This document shows positions 53,335-63,927 of a stretch of 64,000 nucleotides of DNA, one piece after another. The stretch spans positions 1 to 64,000 of the forward strand of contig NZ_WSRZ01000003.1 in assembly GCF_009828585.1 (NCBI RefSeq), in the 5' to 3' direction. Numbering within the stretch: position 1 is the first letter of the stretch; each line of letters opens with the position of its first letter. Source of the stretch: Shewanella litoralis. Its GTDB lineage: Bacteria; Pseudomonadota; Gammaproteobacteria; Enterobacterales; Shewanellaceae. Below the pieces are notes generated by a model. The model searched no databases. It worked only from the letters and a program-made list of their open reading frames with translations, and was not told where the DNA came from. A program made the translations under genes and the position numbers.

Positions 53335-55632
53335 CTAGCCACCCACCAGCTTTTGCCACCAGGACAATGGCTCACCGCAATTTTCTGCCGGGCGGTAGCT
53401 GGCCTCTAATGCGGGCAGCCCGATAATATTGTCACAATTGCCTTGCTTAGCCATACCGGTGGTACGGTCAAAGTAGCCATTAATCACCCCATTGACTGGG
53501 ATCATTCGCAAACTCAGCGGTGGACGTTGCTGTAAGAACGCCTGATACACCGCCATTGCGCCGCTACTGCCATATAAGCCTGTTTTGCTGTTATCATCTT
53601 GACCAACCCAAATGGCTGCAACGTTACGCTCGTCAAAGCCGGCAAACCAGGAGTCGCGACTGTCGTTACTGGTTCCGGTTTTACCGGCTAATCGTACCCC
53701 GGGGAACGCGGCGCCTAAACGCTTAGCAGTACCAGAGCGCACCACATGATTCATTGCATATTGCACTAAATAATCGGTAGCTGGCGCGATTGCTTGCGAA
53801 CTTGGCGCCCGGCTCACATCTAATGCCTGGTTTTGACTGTCTAACACCGCGGTAATCGACGTCAACTTACGATAGCGACCTTCGTCAGCCAAGGTTTGAT
53901 AAACCTGTGCCACCATCAATGGAGAGCCGTTTACTGCACCTAATAATACTGAAGGGTATGGTGACACCGACTCTTCCCAACCCGACTTTTGCAAAGTAGA
54001 CACCACATGATCTACACCCACAGCTAAACCAACATTGACTGTCGGTACGTTCATTGAGTCTTTAATCGCGGTGAGTAATGGCACCTGGCCGCTAAACTTT
54101 TTATCGAAGTTTTTAGGTGACCAGGTTTTACCTTGCTCGTTTTTCAACGTAATGGGTTTATCGTCAATAGGCGTAGCCAACGAAAACTTATCGCTTTGAT
54201 TTAACGCACTGGCATAAACAAAAGGTTTAATTAACGAGCCTATAGGACGGCGAATTTCAACAGCGCGGTTAAAGCCTTCATAGCCAGGAACTTTGTCGCC
54301 AACCATCGCCGCGATACCGCCGGTGTATTTGTCGGTGACCACCATGCCTACCTGAATATTTTTAGCGCGCTTATCTAATGAAGCCATAGTCGATGACACT
54401 GCTTTTTCGGCAGCCTCTTGCGCCATAGGATCGAGTGTGGTGTAAACTTTAACCCCAGATTGCTGCAACAGCGAATCACCGTAACGCTCACGTAATTCTT
54501 GTTTTACCACAGCAAAAAATGCCGGTAGTTTTTGATGCACTGATTTTTGCGAGCTGCGTAAGCCCAGCGGTGACTCTGCTGCAGCCTTGTATTGCGCAAC
54601 AGTCAGTTTGTCGTTTTCCATTAATAGGCGCAGTACCAAATCACGGCGCTCCTGAGCACGCTCAGGATAACGCCAAGGATTGTAGTAAGACGGCCCTTTG
54701 ATCACTGCCACCAAAAATGCTTGCTGTGACACGGTTAATTCACCCACAGGACGACCAAAATAAAACTGCGAGGCTAAGCCCATACCGTGTACACCGCGAG
54801 CCTTGTCTTGCCCCATATACACTTCATTCAGGTACGCTTCTAAAATCTCATCTTTGCTGTACCTAAAATCAATAATCAGCGCCATTAATGCTTCACGTAC
54901 TTTGCGCACAATAGAGCGCTCGCTGCTTAAAAAGAAGTTTTTGGCTAACTGTTGCGTTAGGGTAGAACCACCTTGAACCGTGCGTCCGGCACTAATATTC
55001 ACTAACGCTGCACGAGCAATCGCCAACGGATTAACCCCGTAATGATCATAAAAGCTGCGGTCTTCAACTAAAATAAGGGCATCGACAATACTGGTTGGCA
55101 TTTCTGGCGTGCGCACAAATAAACGGTCTTCACCATCCCCTGCGATAATGCGATCAAGCAGCACGGGCTCTAAATGAAATACTGCTAATTCGCGCTTGTC
55201 AGACATGCGCTTAACAGAACTCACGCCATCAGAGTCGAAACTAATCATCACACGTTGTTCGACTTGATTGCCTTCTGGGTGCAAAAACGGACGGCGCCAC
55301 AGCTCAATGCGAGTGCTAGATGCAGAAAACTCACCCACTTGACGAGGATTAGCGACTTTGCGATAACCTAATAGCTTTAATTCGGCCATGAGTTGCGGAT
55401 GGTTAACCGCTGCGCCTGGGTACAACGCCATTGAACGACTGAACATTTGTGCAGGTAGATGCCACTTTTGACCTTCAAATTTCTGCGCAATAATTTGATC
55501 TAAATAGATCGCATAGAATGTCACCACGGCGAGCCCGACAATAGCAAGTTTCCATGTTAACGACCAAAGCGATCGAAACCATGATGTAGAAGCTTTTTTA
55601 GCGCGGGGTTTCTTGGTTGTTTTTTTTGTCAT
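53335..55632 (-). CDS. mrcB: Penicillin-binding protein 1B
   Basis: Bifunctional peptidoglycan glycosyltransferase/transpeptidase of 765 residues. It has a short Lys/Ala-rich cytoplasmic tail, one membrane anchor (about 22-45), a UvrB-like UB2H region, the glycosyltransferase domain with catalytic Glu190 in LVEDRSFYDHYG, and a transpeptidase domain with Ser466 in GSLIKPF, SMN in KDSMNVPTV and KTGTSNDSRDSW. It ends near residue 765 without a long tail, as in PBP1B. Likely activated by the lipoprotein LpoB, not in the window. Monocistronic. Confidence 0.95.
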   Translation of the reverse strand: MTKKTTKKPRAKKASTSWFRSLWSLTWKLAIVGLAVVTFYAIYLDQIIAQKFEGQKWHLPAQMFSRSMALYPGAAVNHPQLMAELKLLGYRKVANPRQVGEFSASSTRIELWRRPFLHPEGNQVEQRVMISFDSDGVSSVKRMSDKRELAVFHLEPVLLDRIIAGDGEDRLFVRTPEMPTSIVDALILVEDRSFYDHYGVNPLAIARAALVNISAGRTVQGGSTLTQQLAKNFFLSSERSIVRKVREALMALIIDFRYSKDEILEAYLNEVYMGQDKARGVHGMGLASQFYFGRPVGELTVSQQAFLVAVIKGPSYYNPWRYPERAQERRDLVLRLLMENDKLTVAQYKAAAESPLGLRSSQKSVHQKLPAFFAVVKQELRERYGDSLLQQSGVKVYTTLDPMAQEAAEKAVSSTMASLDKRAKNIQVGMVVTDKYTGGIAAMVGDKVPGYEGFNRAVEIRRPIGSLIKPFVYASALNQSDKFSLATPIDDKPITLKNEQGKTWSPKNFDKKFSGQVPLLTAIKDSMNVPTVNVGLAVGVDHVVSTLQKSGWEESVSPYPSVLLGAVNGSPLMVAQVYQTLADEGRYRKLTSITAVLDSQNQALDVSRAPSSQAIAPATDYLVQYAMNHVVRSGTAKRLGAAFPGVRLAGKTGTSNDSRDSWFAGFDERNVAAIWVGQDDNSKTGLYGSSGAMAVYQAFLQQRPPLSLRMIPVNGVINGYFDRTTGMAKQGNCDNIIGLPALEASYRPAENCGEPLSWWQKLVGG

Positions 55633-55693
55633 AAATCTTCATTCGTTTAATGTTGCACAGTAATAGACTCGCCTTAACTCACATGCGGTTTAC

Positions 55694-58264
55694 TTATAAA
55701 CCTGGCGTTTTCTTTTTAGTAAATTTGGTGGCGACGGTGTTCACAGGGTCGTCTGGCCATAAATGTCGAGGATAGCGGCCACGCATTTCTTTTTTCACCT
55801 CAACATACGGTCCTTGCCAAAAACTGGCTAAGTCTGCGGTCACGGCTAATGGACGCTGTGCTGGAGACAATAATTCCATGGCGACGGTCATTTTGCCCTG
55901 CAATATACTCGGGCTTTGCGCTAAACCCAACGCTTCTTGTAAACGCACACTTAATAATGCTCGGCCTTGTTGTTCATCATTATGATAAAAATGCCCTTCA
56001 GCATCGAGAGGCATTTGATATCTTATTGGTGCCCGAGTCCCTGTCGCCATTGGCCAGTGTGTAGGTACTAACTCATCAAGTAACGTTTGCTGCTGCCAAC
56101 TTAAGCGGTTTTTCACCAAACCATAGGCATCAATTTTAGCTAATGAAGTCAGTGAATTAACCTGTTCAATGTACGGTGCTAACCAATCAGACAAGGTGGC
56201 AAGTAAATACGCGTCGGTTAAACAAGGCCAGTCATGCTGCGGGGCATAATATCGCGCTAATTCGACTCGGTATTGTAACTGGATTAAAGCCTCTTCACGA
56301 TTAAGTATTGTTAACCCTTTGACACGAACTTGTTCTAACAATGCTGCGGTAATTTGAGCTCGCTCTGGTGCCATACCGGTTTCTGTTTTAATAATTATCT
56401 GGCCGACTTTAGTGTGTTTTTCGGCAAAAAATCGCCCTTTTGCCTCATCCCAACCACCTTGCACCTGGCGAGTGACTAACTCGCTGAGTTCATCATCAAA
56501 TAAACGTACATCTAGTCGGGCGGCTAAATACACCTGGCCGGCATTGCGGCCTTGATTTTCTTGAAAGTCAGTAACCACTAACCAAGGTTCGTGTGCCAGG
56601 CTGTCGTCAGCTGCGATGACCACGCCGGTACCGTTGCTGAGTAAAAAACCATCATGACCACGTGCTTTAGCAATACGGTCGGGGTAAGCAAGCGCTAACA
56701 AATAACTGATGTCTCGAGTTGAAGCCTGGCTTATGGCATCTTGCACTTGGCCAGAAATCCCCAAGGATTGTTGCCATTGACGCACTTGTTGCTTTATTTG
56801 CCCGTGCAGTGCTTCAGCAAGGTAATGGTGAATATCGGCGCCTTTTTTGGGTAAGCCGCGCGCTTCAATAATACCCGCTAGCACACAAGCCAACACACAC
56901 AACTGCGGCTGAGATTGTTCACTGGCAATGTGTTTGGCTTTAAGTAACATGTGAGCTAAACGAGGATGGCAGCCTAACGCATAAGCCTCATGGCCCAGTG
57001 GTGTTAATTTTCGCTGGGGGTCAGTTAACGCTAACTGTTGCAATAGCTGCCACGCCACTTGCTCATGGATAGCTGGCGGCGCTGTTAGTAATGCTAATTC
57101 ATTGAAAGCCTTGGCTCCCCAACTGGCACAATCTAATGCCATTGAGGTGAGTTCGCTTTGGCTAATTTCGGGCTCATCGACTTTGCGCAGGCGGCCATGC
57201 TCTTCCTGGCTCCATAAACGCACACAATAACCCGGCGCTAAACGCCCTGCACGCCCACTTCGCTGCACGGCAGATGCTTGGCTAATACGCTTAAGCCCTA
57301 AACGCGTCACCCCGGTTTTAGGATTAAAGCTGGCTTCACGGCGATAACCACTGTCAATAACAATCGTGATGCCTTCGATGGTGAGACTCGACTCAGCTAC
57401 GTTGGTGGCCAGCACGATTTTTCGTTTACCGGGTTCGGTTAAGCCTATGGCGCGATCTTGCTCTGCAGAGCTTAAGTCACCATACAAAGGGCAAATAAGC
57501 CATGTTGGATCTAAACGTTCACGAAGCAAACGGGCCAGTTTGTTGATTTCACCTTTGCCGGGTAAAAATGCTAACACACTGCCGAGTTGATATTCAGCTA
57601 AGCTGGCATCGTTTACTGTGTCGTTAATCACCTTGGCCATATGCATTAACCATGGTTGCTGCGCTAGACAAGGTTGATAGTGATGCTGCACCTCAAAGCT
57701 ACGTCCTTCACTGCTAATTTGCTGTGCAGTGGGCATTAATTCTGCCAGAGGTAAACCTGATAAGGTGGCCGACATAGCGATAATGGTTAAGTCATCTCGC
57801 AGGGATTGTTGCACCTCAAGCGCGAGCGCAAGGCCGAGATCGGTAGGTAAATGACGCTCATGAATTTCATCAAAAATAATCACAGCAACACCGGTAAGCT
57901 CTGGGTCGTGCTGGATCATGCGGGTTAAAATGCCTTCGGTGACAATTTCGAGCCGGGTATGTTTACTCACTTTCGTGTCGCCACGAACCCGATACCCCAC
58001 ATCCTGACCAACAGCTTGCCCTAATTGCTTAGCAATAAATTGCGCCACGTTACGTGCTGCAACTCTTCTTGGTTCAAGCATGAGTATTTTGCCGCTGATT
58101 TCGGGCCAGGTTAGCATGGCTAATGGCAAAGCGGTTGACTTGCCCGCGCCGGTTGGCGCTTCAAGTATGAGTTGTGATTGCTGATTAAATGCAGTGCGGA
58201 TGTCAGCTAACACAGCATGAATTGGCAATATTGCAAGTGAAGGGTGTGATGAGGTCAACGGCAT
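55694..58264 (-). CDS. hrpB: ATP-dependent helicase HrpB
   Basis: DEAH/RHA-type helicase of 856 residues with Walker A EAPTGAGKST near residues 35-44, FDEIHERHLPTDLGLAL, MSATLSG, GRAGRLAPGYCVRLWSQEEH and the HrpB-specific C-terminal region (LWPDDPVNTVATKFTKKK). HrpB is widespread in gammaproteobacteria; its physiological substrate is not well defined. It lies 61 bases upstream of mrcB on the same strand, the E. coli gene order. Confidence 0.95.
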   Translation of the reverse strand: MPLTSSHPSLAILPIHAVLADIRTAFNQQSQLILEAPTGAGKSTALPLAMLTWPEISGKILMLEPRRVAARNVAQFIAKQLGQAVGQDVGYRVRGDTKVSKHTRLEIVTEGILTRMIQHDPELTGVAVIIFDEIHERHLPTDLGLALALEVQQSLRDDLTIIAMSATLSGLPLAELMPTAQQISSEGRSFEVQHHYQPCLAQQPWLMHMAKVINDTVNDASLAEYQLGSVLAFLPGKGEINKLARLLRERLDPTWLICPLYGDLSSAEQDRAIGLTEPGKRKIVLATNVAESSLTIEGITIVIDSGYRREASFNPKTGVTRLGLKRISQASAVQRSGRAGRLAPGYCVRLWSQEEHGRLRKVDEPEISQSELTSMALDCASWGAKAFNELALLTAPPAIHEQVAWQLLQQLALTDPQRKLTPLGHEAYALGCHPRLAHMLLKAKHIASEQSQPQLCVLACVLAGIIEARGLPKKGADIHHYLAEALHGQIKQQVRQWQQSLGISGQVQDAISQASTRDISYLLALAYPDRIAKARGHDGFLLSNGTGVVIAADDSLAHEPWLVVTDFQENQGRNAGQVYLAARLDVRLFDDELSELVTRQVQGGWDEAKGRFFAEKHTKVGQIIIKTETGMAPERAQITAALLEQVRVKGLTILNREEALIQLQYRVELARYYAPQHDWPCLTDAYLLATLSDWLAPYIEQVNSLTSLAKIDAYGLVKNRLSWQQQTLLDELVPTHWPMATGTRAPIRYQMPLDAEGHFYHNDEQQGRALLSVRLQEALGLAQSPSILQGKMTVAMELLSPAQRPLAVTADLASFWQGPYVEVKKEMRGRYPRHLWPDDPVNTVATKFTKKKTPGL

Positions 58265-58324
58265 TTACTTTTTTATCGCTATTTGCGACGTATTTTATAC
58301 TATTACGTCGCAAGGATACATGCA

Positions 58325-60646
58325 CTAATCGGTAGCACTCAGCCCTAATGCCTGTCTTTCTTCAGAGCTGACAATACTGATCGCGTCAGTTAACCATGGT
58401 GTGCGTATACCACTGGTTAATTCGGCAAGCCGGGTTGGCTTATTGATGGCATAACCCTGGGCATAATCGACACCAATGTTTCTCAGATATTCCCCAATAT
58501 CGGTGTTTTCAACAAACTCAGCGATCACTTCAAAGTTCATGTCTTTACCTAATTGGCAAATCGCCGACACAATGGCTTTGTCGCTGCGATTGCTGCATAA
58601 ATTCACCACAAACTGACCATCGATTTTGACGTAATCAACATCAAGGCATTTTAAATAGGCAAAACTGGAAAAACCAGACCCAAAATCATCTAGGGCCAAT
58701 TTACAGCCAAAGGGTTTGAGTAAATCGATTAGTCCAGTGGCTTGCTCTAACTGGCTAACGGCGGCGGTTTCAGTAATTTCAAAACATAATTTATCAACTA
58801 GTTCAGGCTCAACCATCAGGCGCATTTCAAGCCAACTCATAAACTTTTGATCTGCTAATGACATAGCGGATAAGTTAACCGACACCATCGACAGTTGCTG
58901 CCAAATATTGAGGTTTTCACCGCCCCATTTTAGCAGATTATCTATCACCCAGCGGTCTACTCGCGGCGCCAAATTATAACGTTCTGCGGCAGGCAAAAAG
59001 ACCCCTGGTGACACATAAGTGCCATCACTTTGAACCATGCGCAGCAAGATTTCCATGTGGATGCCGCTTTCTTGTTTATCGAGAGGTTCAATGAGTTGGT
59101 AAAACAATTCAAATTGATTCAGCGCCAATGCACCAGCAATGTCGACAGACGCTAACATTTGGTTATACATAATGTGCATTTGCGGATCGTCTGGATTATA
59201 AAAATGCCAACGATTACGGCCATCTTCTTTTGCTAATTGACACGCTGCATCAGCTTTACTCATTACCCCATAAATGTCAGTGTCAGCATAGTCAACTTGA
59301 GCAATACCAATACTGGCACTGATATTGTGTTTAATGCCTTTCCACACAAACTCATGATCAAACAATTGTTGGCAAATTCGTTTGGCAACTTGCTGTGCCG
59401 AAGACTTGTCTGAATAATGCATTAACAAACCAAATTCATCGCCGCCTAAACGCGCCACAACATCACCTTTGCGCAGTAACTGCTTTAAGCGCACAGCAAC
59501 TTGTTGCAGTAATTGATCGCCAGCTTGATGGCCACTGAGATCATTCACCACCTGAAATTGATCGAGATCGAGAAACGCAATGCAGGCCGGAACATGATCT
59601 TCATCTTTTAGCAGTACTTCGAGCATGTTTTCAAACTGCACTCGATTAGGTAAACCCGTCAGGATGTCATAATTTGAATGGAACGACAGTTCATCGGCCA
59701 AACGATATCGTTCGGTCACGTCTTCTACCATCAGTAGTAATTGTTGCTGGCGATTTAACGCATGACAAAAACTGAATTTATACCAGTGGTTCTTAATGCC
59801 ATTACGCAGAGGGATTTCACACCAGGCCTGACGCAGAATGCCTTCGCGAACAATATGCAACGTATCGTTAAGTAACGGATGATCTTCATCGCGCACAACA
59901 TGGAATAGGTTATCGCCTTGCCTGATGGGCAACAAACTTTGCCAAATATCATTTTGCAGCACGACATTATTATGTAAATCGATCAATGCGCAGGCCATTG
60001 GTAATAACTGGAATAATTCTTGATATTGCTTATTTTTATTATCAAGCACCACCGCTAAACGGCGTAATTCTAATGCTGACGCTAATTGATAGGCGGTATC
60101 ATCAAGTATTTTAGCCACAAACGCGCAAGGATCGGGTTGATCATCGGCTACCGGTTTTGGCTCCGAGACACACAGAGCACCCAATATGACTTTAACATTA
60201 CCCACTCGCAAAACAGGGCTGAGGGCAAAGTGCTTACAGTCGATGTTTAACGATGCAAAGGTATGTAATAACGGTGCAAGTAATGGCGTATTTTCATGTA
60301 GTTCATCATTACATTGTGATGCGCTGTAAATAATAGATTGGGAATTTGCCAGTAATGATTCACTCAATACTTGATGTTGATTAACGGTATGATTAAATAA
60401 GGCCTGCGTGTCGGGTGAAGCTGTAAAATGGCTAGCACATTGCTGCTCTGTGGTATCAATAATATCACTGTCGGGGGCAAACACATTGTCATATTGGCTA
60501 GTCAGTATAAATGCAGCACTGCAATCGAGTCTGTTACAGACAAGTTTAAGCGCCCGATTGAGCAGATCTAACACCGAGGTATTATTCCCTTCAATAGGTC
60601 CATTTGTGAACACACTTTTCAATAGTTGTTGGGTGCTATCTGCCAT
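58325..60646 (-). CDS. GAF-PAS-GGDEF-EAL cyclic-di-GMP protein
   Basis: Cytoplasmic protein of 773 residues. It has a GAF-like N-terminal region (about 15-200), a PAS domain (about 205-320), GGDEF with an intact GGDEF motif at 401-405, and a full EAL domain with the variant MEILLRM for EAL and the conserved NLSAMSL, ETAAVSQ, LALDDFGSGFSSF and KIDGQFV. Both halves keep their catalytic residues, so it could make, degrade or sense cyclic di-GMP. It sits directly upstream of hrpB on the same strand with a 60-base gap. Confidence 0.9.
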   Translation of the reverse strand: MADSTQQLLKSVFTNGPIEGNNTSVLDLLNRALKLVCNRLDCSAAFILTSQYDNVFAPDSDIIDTTEQQCASHFTASPDTQALFNHTVNQHQVLSESLLANSQSIIYSASQCNDELHENTPLLAPLLHTFASLNIDCKHFALSPVLRVGNVKVILGALCVSEPKPVADDQPDPCAFVAKILDDTAYQLASALELRRLAVVLDNKNKQYQELFQLLPMACALIDLHNNVVLQNDIWQSLLPIRQGDNLFHVVRDEDHPLLNDTLHIVREGILRQAWCEIPLRNGIKNHWYKFSFCHALNRQQQLLLMVEDVTERYRLADELSFHSNYDILTGLPNRVQFENMLEVLLKDEDHVPACIAFLDLDQFQVVNDLSGHQAGDQLLQQVAVRLKQLLRKGDVVARLGGDEFGLLMHYSDKSSAQQVAKRICQQLFDHEFVWKGIKHNISASIGIAQVDYADTDIYGVMSKADAACQLAKEDGRNRWHFYNPDDPQMHIMYNQMLASVDIAGALALNQFELFYQLIEPLDKQESGIHMEILLRMVQSDGTYVSPGVFLPAAERYNLAPRVDRWVIDNLLKWGGENLNIWQQLSMVSVNLSAMSLADQKFMSWLEMRLMVEPELVDKLCFEITETAAVSQLEQATGLIDLLKPFGCKLALDDFGSGFSSFAYLKCLDVDYVKIDGQFVVNLCSNRSDKAIVSAICQLGKDMNFEVIAEFVENTDIGEYLRNIGVDYAQGYAINKPTRLAELTSGIRTPWLTDAISIVSSEERQALGLSATD

Positions 60647-61275
60647 TCATCAACTCAATCAAGGTTTGCAATTCAATTTGCTTAGGGATAAAAACAGGCG
60701 CTATTTTATCGTGAAGTTTGTCATTAACACTAATCTAAGTGTAGTTTAGTCACTCACAATTAACGATATTTGTTTATATCATGCTGTATTAATAGTCTAT
60801 TAGGGGTTGGGATACAACTCATTACTAATTAAGGGTAAGCGAATGCATATTCGCAATTGGCAGTAATCACTTGTTGAACTTGATGTAAAAGAAGACACAA
60901 AAAAATCAAATATTAGCGCTACTGCATGGGTTTGAGCCATCTTCCCTCACCTATGACTAAACGAGCCTCCCTCTCTGTTTACACATGAAAAGCGTCTTTT
61001 TAGACCAAGTAGATCGGACCAGTTACTCAGGCCATACTGAACAAATAAGCGTTACGCCTAAATGATATTTCACCCTTGGTTAGAGCTATGCGCATTACCG
61101 CAACCAGCACAACTCACAGTTTAAGATTCCCGAGACGACTTCGCCATACGCATTATTTAAGCACCATAACTAACTTACACATTCGCGAATATCAATGCGC
61201 GCCATACGTTAACTTATTCCATTATATTAACATGGCAAATTTACCTATATTGCGATGCACACCAAAATTACGATG

Positions 61276-61590
61276 TTATACCATTTCCGTTAATTATGTG
61301 ACCAATCAGAGTCACTCAGATTGTTCAGTTTGAGGCGCATTGTTGAAATAATGGTTATTCCCTTCTAAGGCAATGCAACAAAGAAATGGACAGTCTGAGT
61401 GCCTCCTACAAGGCGGGTTTCTGTGCCTTCTATGCTGCTTAATAGCATTTTGACGTACGACTGCATGGATGCAGGAGGTAGAGCAACGCAGGAGCAGTTG
61501 CCGAGAGCAACTATGCCTACAATTCTATTACTTGCCTAGAAGGCACAGAACTCCCGCTGAATGACCAGATAATTAATGGAATTGGTATTA
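61276..61590. mobile_element. MITE-like non-coding element
   Basis: The ends form imperfect 34-base inverted repeats: TTATACCATTTCCGTTAATT on the left and, on the opposite strand, TAATACCAATTCCATTAATT on the right (27 of 34 positions match). Inside is a second inverted pair, GCGGGTTTCTGTGCCTTCTA (61413-61432) against TAGAAGGCACAGAACTCCCGC (61537-61557), a stem 61313-61324/61390-61401, and the hairpin CTGCATGGATGCAG (61461-61474). No transposase is encoded. I believe similar sequences are dispersed in Shewanella genomes, not checked. Confidence 0.65.
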
Positions 61591-61644
61591 TAAGCTGCTT
61601 AATGCTCGACGATTCAATCCATAAATTTTGACAACTGTAGTAAC

Positions 61645-61681
61645 AAAAAACCGCAGATAATAAACGTTATTATCTGCGGTT
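61645..61681 (-). terminator. Terminator after pepB
   Basis: A perfect 15-base inverted repeat, AACCGCAGATAATAA (61649-61663) and TTATTATCTGCGGTT (61667-61681), around ACG. A run of A on the plus strand supplies the U-run for minus-strand transcripts. Confidence 0.92.
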
Positions 61682-61708
61682 ATGTTTGAGTTTACTAGCG
61701 CTTGAGGG

Positions 61709-62983
61709 CTAGTCTTTTAGTAGCTCTGCAATTGTGAGTACGCCATGCGTGGTTGCTCCCGCAGCCCAAAGTGCTGATGCAGAAGACTCAAATGCGCCCG
61801 CTAAGTCAACGTGTAACCAATTAGCTTGTGGTGACACAAAGCGCCATAGGAAACCAGCCGCATTAGATGCGCCACCCGCGCCGCCACCTTTAACTGGACG
61901 ACTGTTTGCCGTGTCGGCATAAGCCGATGGACACATATCTTTGTGCCATGGATCTAATGGCAGTGGCCATACATTTTCAGACACTGCTGCTGCACGTTTT
62001 TGAGCAAGTTGCAGTGTGGCCGTTTGCGGCGAGAAAATAGCGTTGTAATTAGAACCTACAGCCATAACTGCGGCGCCAGTCAGGGTTGCGGCGTCAATAA
62101 TCAATGGCGCGCCTGTATCTGATGCAGCCTGCAAACCATCGGCTAACACTAAACGGCCTTCAGCGTCAGTATTCACGATTTCAACTGTGGTGCCATTTTT
62201 ATAGGTTAAGATATCGCCTAACTTAAATGCTCGGCCACTCACTAGGTTTTCTGCGCAGCATAAAAACAGTTTTACACGCTTATTTAAGCCCGCCTTCATC
62301 GCTAAGCCTAAAGCCGCGGTCACTGTTGCCGCCCCACCCATGTCGCATTTCATTGCCAACATGCCTTCTGATGATTTAAGGCTGTAGCCACCTGAGTCAA
62401 AAGTAATCCCTTTGCCCACTAATGCAACCGATACCGGAGCATCTGCTGCAAGCGGGTTAAAATCAAGCTCAAGCAATGCCGGTGGACGTTCACTGCCACG
62501 ACCTACAGCATGAATACCAACCCACTTTTTCTCTAATAATTCCTGGCCTTCAACAATTGTAAAACTGACCTTGTCGCCACCAATATTTTTTAACCAGGCC
62601 GCAGCTTGTGTCGCTAAACCCACTGGCGATAAATCTTCTGGGGTGTCATTAATTAACTTACGCGCAAATTGAGCCGCTTCAGCGCGTTGAGTTAACGTTG
62701 CTTGATCTGCATCACTACCACACCAAAGCACTTGATAACCCGCTTTAGCAGTGGCAAAACCTTGCGCAAAAGCCCATTGAGAATGCAGATTCCATAAATC
62801 GCCAGTGAGTTGCACTGTGTTAACGCCTTGATTGCGTATTTTTCGTGCGGCCATTTGCACCTGGCGTAGTTCATCGCTGCCAGATAAATGGATCAGTGTT
62901 TGCGCGCCCTGATAAGTCACATCTGCTTTACCCCAATGCGCAGCAGGTGCGTCATTAGTAAGCGTTACCGTCATAATATCCAT
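61709..62983 (-). CDS. pepB: M17 leucyl aminopeptidase, PepB type
   Basis: Cytoplasmic manganese/zinc aminopeptidase of about 424 residues that removes N-terminal residues from peptides. Metal and active-site motifs are GKGITFDSGGYSLKSSEGM, AMKCDMGGAATV and NTDAEGRLVLADGL, the M17 signature. I place the start at ATG 62983, six bases after AAGGA; the frame extends eight codons upstream. PepB rather than PepA is chosen because of the short N-terminal domain and total length near 427. It has its own terminator. Confidence 0.9.
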   Translation of the reverse strand: MDIMTVTLTNDAPAAHWGKADVTYQGAQTLIHLSGSDELRQVQMAARKIRNQGVNTVQLTGDLWNLHSQWAFAQGFATAKAGYQVLWCGSDADQATLTQRAEAAQFARKLINDTPEDLSPVGLATQAAAWLKNIGGDKVSFTIVEGQELLEKKWVGIHAVGRGSERPPALLELDFNPLAADAPVSVALVGKGITFDSGGYSLKSSEGMLAMKCDMGGAATVTAALGLAMKAGLNKRVKLFLCCAENLVSGRAFKLGDILTYKNGTTVEIVNTDAEGRLVLADGLQAASDTGAPLIIDAATLTGAAVMAVGSNYNAIFSPQTATLQLAQKRAAAVSENVWPLPLDPWHKDMCPSAYADTANSRPVKGGGAGGASNAAGFLWRFVSPQANWLHVDLAGAFESSASALWAAGATTHGVLTIAELLKD

Positions 62984-63222
62984 TGTCATTCCTTGTTGTG
63001 CGCCCAATAGCGCAAATACTGTAGAGCCTGTTGTTTTTTAAGCATCGATTTATTGAGATAAAATCGTATTCACTAAGCGAATGCATTAACGCTTAATAAC
63101 CTAAACTGCGGGCCCAGCCTTAAACACGAGCTAATGCCAGTAGTGTAGACAAAACACAATCGATAAACCAAGCTAAAATTTGTTAACATTGTTGTAAATC
63201 AACCCATGACATATTGATACAC

Positions 63223-63927
63223 ATGCTATTTGAACCAAAATTAGAAACGGGTGTATTGCTAAAACGCTATAAACGCTTTTTGGCCGACGTTGCTCTACCC
63301 AACGGACAAATCATCACTATCCATTGTCCTAATACTGGCTCAATGAAAAACTGCTTGTTTCCAGGAGAGCCCGTTTGGTTTTCAACCTCAGATAACCCTA
63401 AACGAAAATATCCCCATACCTGGGAGATAATGCAAACCGATCAACAACATTTTATTGGTATCAATACCGGCTGGGCCAATGCATTGGCCGAAGAAGCAAT
63501 TAACCAGCAAGTTATTACTGAGTTGCAAGGATATGACACCCTAAAACGCGAAGTAAAATATGGCAATGAAAATAGCAGAATCGATATCTTGCTCACTAGC
63601 CAAACCCGCCCAGAGTGCTATATTGAAGTGAAAAGTTGTACCTTGCTAGAAGACCAAGTGGGCTACTTTCCAGATGCCGTCACAACGCGGGGACAAAAGC
63701 ATCTACGTGAACTTATCCAAATGGTCACAATGGGCCACCGAGCGGTATTATTGTTTGTGGTGCAGCACAGTGGTATATCAATCGTAAAACCCGCGCGACA
63801 TATCGACCCACAATACGCAGACTTACTTGAACAAGCCGTTGCTAAGGGTGTTGAAGTGTTAGCCTATAAAACAGCATTGTCTCCACAAGGAAGTCACATT
63901 GTCGAACCTTGTAAAGTCGTGTTGTAG
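63223..63927 (+). CDS. sfsA: DNA/RNA nuclease SfsA
   Basis: Member of the SfsA family, 234 residues from ATG 63223; a TTG three codons upstream also opens the frame. It begins [23 protein letters not shown] and has the nuclease-like [27 protein letters not shown] (PD-(D/E)XK pattern) and [16 protein letters not shown]. SfsA was found as a sugar-fermentation stimulator and is now considered a nuclease. dksA usually follows in Shewanella and may lie just beyond the window. No clear ribosome site is seen. Confidence 0.93.
   Translation: MLFEPKLETGVLLKRYKRFLADVALPNGQIITIHCPNTGSMKNCLFPGEPVWFSTSDNPKRKYPHTWEIMQTDQQHFIGINTGWANALAEEAINQQVITELQGYDTLKREVKYGNENSRIDILLTSQTRPECYIEVKSCTLLEDQVGYFPDAVTTRGQKHLRELIQMVTMGHRAVLLFVVQHSGISIVKPARHIDPQYADLLEQAVAKGVEVLAYKTALSPQGSHIVEPCKVVL

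Larger units (their letters stand above)
60647..61708. other. Gene-free region between GGDEF-EAL and pepB genes
   Basis: About 1060 bases without a credible gene. The right third is occupied by a MITE-like element (61276-61590) and the pepB terminator. An 85-codon frame at 61076-61333 is low-complexity in codon use, has no ribosome site and runs into the repeat, so it is not called. The remaining 600 bases hold nothing recognised. Confidence 0.6.

Noticed and set aside
61076-61333. 85-codon frame upstream of the MITE-like element
   Set aside because: No ribosome site, no recognisable domain, and its end lies inside the left inverted repeat.
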